From Planctomycetota bacterium (GTDB lineage: Bacteria > Planctomycetota > GCA-002687715), in the NCBI GenBank assembly GCA_013213915.1, contig JABSRK010000242.1:1-5768 (forward strand): a DNA stretch of 5,768 nucleotides. The letters run 5' to 3'. Positions 1 through 4,679 of this stretch are shown piece after piece. Below the pieces are notes generated by a model. It had not been told where the DNA came from. It worked only from the letters and a program-made list of their open reading frames with translations, and did no database searches. Both the position numbers and the translations under genes were made by a program. The number at the start of each line of letters is the position of its first letter. Position 1 is the first letter of the stretch.

Positions 1-2
1 CC

Positions 3-395
3 ACCGGACCCCTCGCCGGCGCCGATGACTCCGCCAGTGCGTGGTCCACCAATCTCGGCGACTACGGTCCGAACTCCGACATTTCCCTGCGGTCCCCCGC
101 CTTCGACCTGAGCGGTGTGGCCAGCGCGGAATTAACCTTCAAGGCCTTCCGCGATGCGGACGGATTTGGCGACTCCGCGGTGGTGCGCTTCCTGCGTGCT
201 GCCGACTTCCTGCAACTGGGCGCGGAAACTACCCTCGACATGACGGTATTCGATGTCAACTACGTCAACGTTGAGGTTCCCGTCCCGGCGGAGGCCCTCG
301 GCGAGAATGTGATCATCGAGTGGAATTTCATAAGCGACGGCAGCGCGGATATCTTCAGCGGACTGAGCATTGACGATATCGAGGTGATCGAATAG
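3..395 (+). CDS. C-terminal part of a secreted beta-sandwich (MAM/jelly-roll-like) protein, 5' end outside window
   Basis: The frame is open from the left edge to TAG at 393-395, giving 130 codons, so the start lies upstream; the internal ATG at 117 should not be taken as the start. The translation begins TGPLAGADDSASAWSTNLGD and ends SGLSIDDIEVIE. Alternating hydrophobic strands, a 'LRSPAFDL' strand, an 'ELTFKAFRD' strand and the final 'GLSIDDIEV' strand resemble MAM-like or carbohydrate-binding-like jelly-roll domains, in which the last strand commonly reads 'D.G..IDD.EV'. There are many Asp and Gly residues and no Cys, which suits an exported protein. No sorting signal follows the domain; the protein simply ends after it. 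What lies upstream (enzyme or adhesin) cannot be seen, so no function is assigned. It is followed by a likely terminator and is probably not co-transcribed with the next gene. Confidence 0.8.
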   Translation, partial: TGPLAGADDSASAWSTNLGDYGPNSDISLRSPAFDLSGVASAELTFKAFRDADGFGDSAVVRFLRAADFLQLGAETTLDMTVFDVNYVNVEVPVPAEALGENVIIEWNFISDGSADIFSGLSIDDIEVIE

Positions 396-458
396 CCGGG
401 AGGACTGGCCCCTGCGAAGAAGGAGCACCCTTCCACTCCATGGCACAGAGCCCCCCAG

Positions 459-482
459 CCCCCCGGGATGGTCCCCGGGGGG
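459..482 (+). repeat. Strong C/G-run inverted repeat (hairpin)
   Basis: Six C (459-464) pair with six G (477-482). Inside them GGGA (465-468) pairs with TCCC (472-475), with loop TGG and one bulged C at 476. That makes ten base pairs with one bulge. No T-run follows directly. It lies 64 bases after the end of the upstream gene, just before the terminator-like hairpin at 490-517. It may help termination or protect the 3' end of the upstream transcript; this role is inferred. Confidence 0.6.
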
Positions 483-489
483 GACCCGT

Positions 490-517
490 CTTGCGACCCC
501 CCACCGCGCAAGTTTTT
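490..517 (+). terminator. Likely rho-independent terminator of the upstream gene
   Basis: CTTGCG (490-495) is perfectly complementary to CGCAAG (507-512), leaving an 11-nt loop, and TTTTT (513-517) follows immediately. A hairpin followed by a U-run is the classic intrinsic terminator form. The stem is only six base pairs, so it is moderate in strength, but the larger hairpin at 459-482 just upstream could assist. Its placement about 95 bases after the stop at 395 separates transcription of the first gene from the large gene that follows. Confidence 0.55.
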
Positions 518-646
518 CCTGTTGGCGAATAGGCTCGGCTCTCCAACCTCCAGGTATTCGTCAGGAATCAGGGGTTGAATCTCAAACATCCGACTCAATT
601 CACTGGATGCCGCGGTGTGGCACGACTTACAACAGGCCTCTGGCCG
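518..646 (+). other. Leader region of the large gene, with an alternative TTG start
   Basis: TTG at 575 is in frame and preceded by AGGA at 563-566 (8-nt spacing) and by GGGG directly before it, a good Shine-Dalgarno arrangement. ATG at 647 has only a weak AGG at 634-636. However, starting at 647 puts a clean signal-anchor (MHPRLK, then about 17 hydrophobic residues) at the N-terminus, whereas TTG adds 24 undistinguished residues. I prefer 647 on protein grounds but the ribosome-site evidence favours 575. I see no convincing sigma-70 promoter here, although the terminator upstream implies that one should lie between about 518 and 646. Confidence 0.4.
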
Positions 647-2548
647 ATGCACCCACGTCTAAAGATTCTCTCCATCGCAGTGATCTTCCTGATTGGGATA
701 GGCGTGTGGATGCTCCTCAACGACACCCCGACCAGGGATCCCGCATCAGATGACACGGTGGAGGGAATCCAATGGCGACGGAGCGCCCCGCACGAACGGC
801 CGGATCAAACCACCGGTGTCGATGTTCGGATGACTCCGATCGAGATTCCGGCCTCGGCACCCGCCACGGCCGCCGACATGCACGAGCGAAAACTCGATCC
901 CCGAGCCGACGGGTGGGACGGCGAAGTACTCGGTGAGGCGGCGTTGAATCAGCTCCGAAGGATTCTGGCCAGCGACGCCGAAGGCGGGGGTGCCTGGCCG
1001 CTCTCAGCTGGATTTGCGTGCACCCCGCTCCGGCCGAACCAGCGGGCAGAGGTTTTCCGAACCGGCGCCATGGCAATCCACCGTGGCGAGATCCCGCAGG
1101 AGATGGCCCTGCGTGGAGAGGCCGCGCTGCGGGCTCAAGTCAAAGCTGTGGGTGTGCTCCCGGGGACGCGGGTGGAGATCAAGATCGTCCGCGTCGCACC
1201 GCGCACCGATGGGTTTTCGACCCGGGCGTTGGTAGAGCTCTTTCGTGTCGATGACCGCAGGCGGACGCAGGTCTCAGCGCGGTGGGATTGTGAGTGGTTG
1301 CAGGTGGAGGACGACGGCAGTGAGTCCGGTCCTCTGCTTCATCGCCTTGCGCTCGGGAGCTACGAGGAGACTGTGGCGACCTCCGGGCGCGCGATGTTCG
1401 AAGATGTGACCCACGCGGTGATTGGGGACAGTGCGGGCTACCGTGGCCAAGTCCTGCGGGGAATGAACCACTGGGCCGCACGGCTGACAAAGATCGACGA
1501 CCTCCATTTTTTCGGCCATCACGGCCTCGCGATCGGGGACGCGAACGGCGACGGTTTAGAGGATCTCTACCTCTGCGACGGCGGCGGCTTGCCGAACCGG
1601 CTCTACCTGCAGAACGCCGATGGGACCGTGCGCGATGCCTCCGCGGAGTCAGGAGCAGACTGGCTCGAAGAGTCGAAGTCTGCCCTGTTCCTCGATCTCG
1701 ATAACGACGGTGACCAGGACCTCGTCGTGGCGACGGTTGCCTTGTTGCTATTCATGGAGAATGATGGTCGGGGCAAGTTTAGCGTTCACGGTGGCATCCC
1801 CGACCTGCCGGACCCGCATTCGATGTCGGCGGCAGACTACGACAACGATGGTGACGTCGATCTCTTCGTGTGCAACTACGGCGCGAAGCCGGCCGACGCA
1901 GGGCGCAGCGGGTTCGAGGCGACCGCGCCAATCCCGTTCCACGACGCGAACAACGGCGGCCGCAATGTGCTCCTGAAGAACAACGGCAAGTTCCGCTTCA
2001 TTGATGCGACCCGGGAGGCGGGCCTGGAGACGACCGCCGGCCGCTGGAGCTTCGCGGCTGCCTGGGAGGATTTCGACGATGACGGTGATCAGGACCTTTA
2101 CGTGTCCAATGACTTCGGGCGCAACAACCTCTTCCGCAACGACCAGCTCCCGGGGGGCGGCATACGCTTTCGCGACGTGGCAGGCGAGCTGGGCGTCGAG
2201 GACATGGCTTCGGGGATGTCGGTGGCCTGGGCCGACTACAACCGGGACGGGAAGATGGATCTCTATGTCGGCAACATGTTCTCCGCCGCGGGAAACCGCA
2301 TCACCTCCCGGCGGCGCTTCACCGGAAACCGCCCCAACACGGCCCAACAGCTCCAGCGCATGGCACGCGGCAACACGCTCTTCCAGGGCTCCAGCGATGG
2401 CAGCTTCCACGATGTCAGCGAAACGGCGGCCGTCACCATGGGGCGTTGGGCGTGGAGCTCACTGTTCGCCGACCTCAACAATGATGGCTGGCAGGATCTC
2501 GTCGTGGCCAATGGCTATTTGACGAACGAGCGCACCGATGACTTATGA
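647..2548 (+). CDS. Segment before the TGA: signal anchor, N-terminal domain and six FG-GAP motifs
   Basis: This is what would be made if TGA 2546-2548 stops translation: 633 residues from ATG 647, or 657 from TTG 575. After the hydrophobic anchor and a low-complexity linker, residues about 90-285 form a domain I cannot name, with two Cys (in GFACTP and RWDCEW); similar domains precede FG-GAP repeats in related proteins as I recall them. The propeller motifs are DANGDGLED (1538), DLDNDGDQD (1694), DYDNDGDVD (1835), DFDDDGDQD (2069), DYNRDGKMD (2234) and DLNNDGWQD (2471). Each is followed by a strand such as LYL, LVV, LFV or LYV, as in integrin-like blades. The segment ends DLVVANGYLTNERTDDL, immediately after the sixth motif's strand, an abrupt place for a real C-terminus because the seventh blade and ASPIC domain of the family are still missing. 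Confidence 0.7.
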   Translation: MHPRLKILSIAVIFLIGIGVWMLLNDTPTRDPASDDTVEGIQWRRSAPHERPDQTTGVDVRMTPIEIPASAPATAADMHERKLDPRADGWDGEVLGEAALNQLRRILASDAEGGGAWPLSAGFACTPLRPNQRAEVFRTGAMAIHRGEIPQEMALRGEAALRAQVKAVGVLPGTRVEIKIVRVAPRTDGFSTRALVELFRVDDRRRTQVSARWDCEWLQVEDDGSESGPLLHRLALGSYEETVATSGRAMFEDVTHAVIGDSAGYRGQVLRGMNHWAARLTKIDDLHFFGHHGLAIGDANGDGLEDLYLCDGGGLPNRLYLQNADGTVRDASAESGADWLEESKSALFLDLDNDGDQDLVVATVALLLFMENDGRGKFSVHGGIPDLPDPHSMSAADYDNDGDVDLFVCNYGAKPADAGRSGFEATAPIPFHDANNGGRNVLLKNNGKFRFIDATREAGLETTAGRWSFAAAWEDFDDDGDQDLYVSNDFGRNNLFRNDQLPGGGIRFRDVAGELGVEDMASGMSVAWADYNRDGKMDLYVGNMFSAAGNRITSRRRFTGNRPNTAQQLQRMARGNTLFQGSSDGSFHDVSETAAVTMGRWAWSSLFADLNNDGWQDLVVANGYLTNERTDDL

Positions 2549-4189
2549 AGCTTCTTCTGGCGCCAGGTCGTGGCGCCCTCCCCGACCGAGAAGAAGGATG
2601 CCGAAGCGGTGCGGGATTACAGTGCCGCTTGGACGGCTATCATGAGGCTCGCGCGAGCGGGTTCGTCCTGGAGCGGCCGCGAGCGACACTGCGCCTTCCT
2701 TAATTGCGGTGACGTCGAACAGGGTGCGCGCTTCGCCAACGTATCGGCGGTCTCTGGACTCGACTTCCCGGACGACGGCCGCGCGCTCGCGGTGACCGAT
2801 TGGGATGGCGACGGCGACCTCGATCTCTGGGCGCGCAACCGCAATGCCCCGCGGCTCCGCATGCTGCGCAACAATACGAGCACGGACGATCCCGGGGCGC
2901 AGAACTGGATCGCTCTCCGCCTGGAGGGACGCAAGGTCAACCGCGACGCCATTGGCGCGCGCGCCGAGGTCGTGCTCGCGGATGGGACGCGTCTCCAGGA
3001 GACGGTGCATGCCGGCACCGGGTTCCTCTCGCAGTCGAGCAAGTGGCTCCACTTCGGGCTCGGCAGTGGCGCTCCGGAGATCCGGTTGGTCAGGGTGCGC
3101 TGGCCGGGTGGCAACTCGGAGACGTTTGTCGGGATCGCGAACAAGCGGCGCCACCGCCTGACCGAGGGTGCCGGGAAGGCAGAACTGCTTCCGCCACGCA
3201 GCGGGGTCGCAGACCATGCCGCCTCAAATCAGGAGCCGCTCCCGGCTTCCGGAGCTGCCCAGATCATCCTGCCGGGTCGGATTCCTCTCCCGACGATGAC
3301 CTTTCACCCTGCAGGCGCATCTGCACCGGTCCCGCTCCAGGAGGGATCTCGCCCGCTCCTCCTCCTGATTTTCTCCGGGCACTGCGGAACCTGCCGGACG
3401 GAGATGACAGAATTCACCGCGGAGGCGCAGGCCATCCGTGATGCTGGACTGGAGATCCTGGCGCTCTCGTTGGACTCGCTGGCACCGGGTGGGGATGCGG
3501 ATGGGGCCGCCGCCAAGCTCATCCAAGAAACTGAATTCCCGTTCCTGACCGGTTCTGTCACCGCTGCCTCCGCGGGTCGGATCCGCCACCTGCTCGGCTC
3601 CCTCTTTGACTATCCGCCCCCTTTCTCGGTCCCGCTCGGCCTCCTCCTCGACGCCAAGCGGAATATCGTTTCCATCTATCGCGGTCCGGTCGCGCTCGAG
3701 ACGCTTGTCCACAACCTGCGCCACGGTGTCGGCGGGCACATTGACTCCCTGCGCGACCTTGCTATCCCATTTCCGGGCCGATGGCACACCAAGTCCATCA
3801 CCGAGTCCGAGCTCGCAGAGTTCGTCGCAAAGTACTTTCATTCCTACGACCCCGCCGAGCGCCTGCGCTACCTGGAAATCGCCTCGACCAGTGCGCTCAA
3901 CTTAAACCGTGCCGCCAAACTGCGCCGCCAAGTCATCGACGGTCACCTCGCGTGGGCGCGTGATTACTCCAGTGGCGGCAAAGTCGACCAAGCGACCTTC
4001 CACTTTGAGAAGACCCTGCAGCTGGATTCGGAGAACGGTCTTGCCCATAACGATTTCGGCGCCTTGCTCGCCAACCAAGGCAAACTCGCAGAGGCCGAAA
4101 TCCACTTCCGCCACGCCCTCGTGATCGACCCGGACGACGCCCTCGCCAAGCGTAACCTCAAACTCCTGACCCAGCTGCGCAACAAATAA
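647..4189 (+). CDS. CRTAC1-like FG-GAP/ASPIC-UnbV/redoxin/TPR protein, candidate selenoprotein read through an internal TGA
   Basis: I read this as one gene of 1,180 residues with TGA at codon 634. The two halves are in the same frame, separated by that codon alone, and together make a sensible protein. Order (numbering from ATG 647): signal anchor about 6-25; unassigned globular domain about 90-285; FG-GAP/VCBS beta-propeller with DxDxDG-type motifs at about 298, 350, 397, 475, 530, 609 and 718; ASPIC/UnbV domain about 753-841; thioredoxin-like domain about 876-1026 with Cys913-Gly-Thr-Cys916; two TPRs about 1100-1163. Known: FG-GAP motifs bind calcium in integrin-type propellers, and CRTAC1-like proteins are usually extracytoplasmic. 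Inferred: an envelope-anchored redox or binding protein. The TGA with its SECIS-like hairpin suggests selenocysteine; the alternative is a recent nonsense mutation or a sequencing error. If the TGA stops translation, the product ends after six propeller motifs and lacks every C-terminal domain. No substrate can be named. Confidence 0.75.
2546..2548 (+). other. In-frame TGA, candidate selenocysteine codon
   Basis: The TGA sits in the protein context TERTDDL-x-SFFWRQVV, between the sixth and seventh propeller motifs. The same frame is open on both sides: 633 codons before it and 546 after it. TGA differs by one base from both Cys codons (TGC, TGT). It is followed by a SECIS-like hairpin (separate entry). 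TGA ends the minus-strand lamin-tail gene at a natural C-terminus, so TGA is a stop elsewhere and any recoding here would be local. Selenocysteine would need selA, selB, selC and selD elsewhere in the genome, which cannot be seen here. Confidence 0.55.
2549..4189 (+). CDS. Segment after the TGA: seventh FG-GAP motif, ASPIC/UnbV, thioredoxin-like domain, TPRs
   Basis: It continues in the same frame as SFFWRQVVAPSPTEKKD. GTG 2570 could be called as a separate start, but I see no convincing Shine-Dalgarno site and the product would have no signal peptide although its domains belong to exported proteins. Counting from GTG 2570: Cys41 and Cys46 (HCAFLNC); the seventh calcium motif DWDGDGDLD at 77-85; ASPIC/UnbV 112-200 (NWIALRLEG, DAIGARAEV, VHAGTGFLSQSS, LHFGLG, VRWPGG); thioredoxin/AhpC-like domain about 235-385 with LLLLIFSGHCGTCRTEM, a CxxC motif placed as in thiol-disulfide proteins; TPRs about 460-522 (AHNDFGALLANQGKLAEAEI); stop TAA. 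The CxxC suggests disulfide or peroxide redox chemistry, but the substrate is unknown. Intactness over 546 codons argues against a long-dead pseudogene. On its own, without readthrough, it would probably not be correctly localised. Confidence 0.7.
   Translation, partial: SFFWRQVVAPSPTEKKDAEAVRDYSAAWTAIMRLARAGSSWSGRERHCAFLNCGDVEQGARFANVSAVSGLDFPDDGRALAVTDWDGDGDLDLWARNRNAPRLRMLRNNTSTDDPGAQNWIALRLEGRKVNRDAIGARAEVVLADGTRLQETVHAGTGFLSQSSKWLHFGLGSGAPEIRLVRVRWPGGNSETFVGIANKRRHRLTEGAGKAELLPPRSGVADHAASNQEPLPASGAAQIILPGRIPLPTMTFHPAGASAPVPLQEGSRPLLLLIFSGHCGTCRTEMTEFTAEAQAIRDAGLEILALSLDSLAPGGDADGAAAKLIQETEFPFLTGSVTAASAGRIRHLLGSLFDYPPPFSVPLGLLLDAKRNIVSIYRGPVALETLVHNLRHGVGGHIDSLRDLAIPFPGRWHTKSITESELAEFVAKYFHSYDPAERLRYLEIASTSALNLNRAAKLRRQVIDGHLAWARDYSSGGKVDQATFHFEKTLQLDSENGLAHNDFGALLANQGKLAEAEIHFRHALVIDPDDALAKRNLKLLTQLRNK
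2551..2596 (+). promoter_or_regulatory. Candidate bacterial SECIS element
   Basis: Upper stem: GGCGCCA (2559-2565) pairs perfectly with TGGCGCC (2571-2577) around loop GGTCG (2566-2570), closed by an A-U pair. Lower stem: CTTCTTCT (2551-2558) pairs perfectly with AGAAGAAG (2589-2596), leaving an 11-nt bulge on the 3' side (2578-2588). The upper stem begins 11 nt after the TGA and the loop begins 17 nt after it. From established knowledge, the E. coli fdhF SECIS has a tip A-GGUC-U about 18 nt after its UGA, and the loop G and U are read by SelB. The E. coli bulged U in the upper stem is absent here. Role inferred: SelB-dependent selenocysteine insertion at 2546-2548. A generic readthrough-stimulating hairpin or coincidence are alternatives. 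Confidence 0.55.
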
Positions 4190-4252
4190 CCGCAATCTTG
4201 CGTCCCCAGCCGGTATCCCCCGTCGGGTCCAGATATTGGAATCGTCGATTTC

Positions 4253-4387
4253 ATGCCGGATCCCGGCAGCAGTAGCGAAGCAATCCGCCAAACCGCTCCC
4301 TCGCCTGATGAGGTCGTTGAAGTCCGGGAAATCGGACCGGGAAAGTGCGTGTTCGCGCTCTACAGCGGCTCGATGATCCTCGGGTAG
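4253..4387 (+). CDS. Doubtful 44-codon ORF downstream of the large gene
   Basis: ATG 4253 to TAG 4385 encodes a peptide starting MPDPGSSSEAIRQTAPSPDE and continuing VVEVREIGPGKCVFALYSGS before MILG. The start has no good Shine-Dalgarno site. The frame is the same as that of the large gene and is stop-free from 4190, so it could also be a relic of a longer reading frame. The second half looks protein-like, but I recognise no family. It lies upstream of the PEP-CTERM-like tail in the same reading frame, with a stop between, so both may be pieces of one decayed gene. It may equally be chance in GC-rich sequence. Confidence 0.2.
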   Translation: MPDPGSSSEAIRQTAPSPDEVVEVREIGPGKCVFALYSGSMILG

Positions 4388-4483
4388 TTCCCTTTGCAGG
4401 AGGAGGCGGCGGTCCCAACGTCCTCTACCGAACGGAAACCGTTCCCGTCGTCGGACATGATCCCGCGAGCGGGTCCAGTGTGA

Positions 4484-4672
4484 CCTTTCCCTCCACTCGC
4501 CACTACGCCTCCAATTGGATATCAATACACGCCGGAGCCCTCCAGCAGCGCCCTCCTGGCGTCAGGGGGCCTCGCCTTTTTCCTGCACCGCCGCCGCCAG
4601 TTGATCGGAGCGCCTTGCGCAACCGCTTTTTCCTATCCACGCCGCCGATTCGCTGGCGGCGTTGGCATTTAA
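4484..4672 (+). pseudogene. Orphan PEP-CTERM-like sorting tail, probable remnant of a broken gene
   Basis: In the frame starting after TGA 4481-4483, the translation reads IGYQY at 4514-4528, then TPEPSSALLASGG at 4529-4567, LAFFL and HRRRQ to 4600. This is the PEP-CTERM layout: a Pro-Glu-Pro motif, a short hydrophobic helix and an Arg cluster, known to target exported proteins to the exosortase in PEP-CTERM bacteria, including many Verrucomicrobiota. But no coding region with a signal peptide leads into it: the frame is blocked by TGA 4481, and after HRRRQ it runs on about 23 codons to TAA 4670, whereas real PEP-CTERM proteins end soon after the Arg cluster. The neighbouring frame is open from 4345 up to this point, so a frameshift near 4510-4520 is possible. 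I infer a decayed gene; a sequencing indel is the alternative. Confidence 0.45.
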
Positions 4673-4679
4673 ACTCATC

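Larger units (their letters stand above)
4190..4679. other. 490-base convergent intergenic region
   Basis: This lies between the TAA of the large gene and the TGA end of the minus-strand gene. Besides the doubtful ORF at 4253 and the PEP-CTERM-like tail, it holds a perfect small inverted repeat GAACGG-AAA-CCGTTC (4430-4444) and a stronger hairpin, ACGCCGCC (4639-4646) with GGCGGCGT (4655-4662). The latter is 18 bases beyond the minus-strand stop and could end that transcript, although no T-run follows it on the minus strand. I see no tRNA, including no tRNA-Sec. No other RNA gene is recognisable here. Confidence 0.5.

Noticed and set aside
1748..2410. 220-codon minus-strand ORF opposite the FG-GAP region
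   Set aside because: It is the complement of the repeated Asp/Gly-rich motifs, giving Val/Ile-rich runs; no ribosome site or domain supports it.
2546..2548. Genome-wide reassignment of TGA to Gly or Trp
   Set aside because: TGA ends the minus-strand gene (4682-4680) at a natural C-terminus, and no other in-frame TGA occurs in the visible coding regions.
2546..2600. Programmed frameshift joining the two halves
   Set aside because: Both halves are in the same frame, so no shift is needed; only the stop codon must be decoded.
2545..2703. ATGA overlap at 2545-2548 suggesting a translationally coupled second gene starting at ATG 2545
   Set aside because: That ATG is in another frame and gives about 52 codons of arginine-rich sequence with no link to the domains; the family sequence continues in the original frame.
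3902..4525. Long minus-strand ORF opposite the end of the large gene
   Set aside because: It overlaps the clear TPR coding region, is arginine-rich, matches nothing recognisable, and is typical of antisense open frames in GC-rich genes.
4550..4581. Terminator after the large gene (GCCCTCCTG stem with CAGGGGGC, then TTTTT at 4577-4581)
   Set aside because: The T-run codes for the Phe-Phe of the PEP-CTERM-like helix and the hairpin lies within that tail, so it is better explained as former coding sequence; it also lies about 360 bases past the large gene's stop.
4190..4679. tRNA-Sec or another RNA gene near the candidate selenoprotein
   Set aside because: No T-arm-like sequence, acceptor pairing or CCA end could be found in this spacer.
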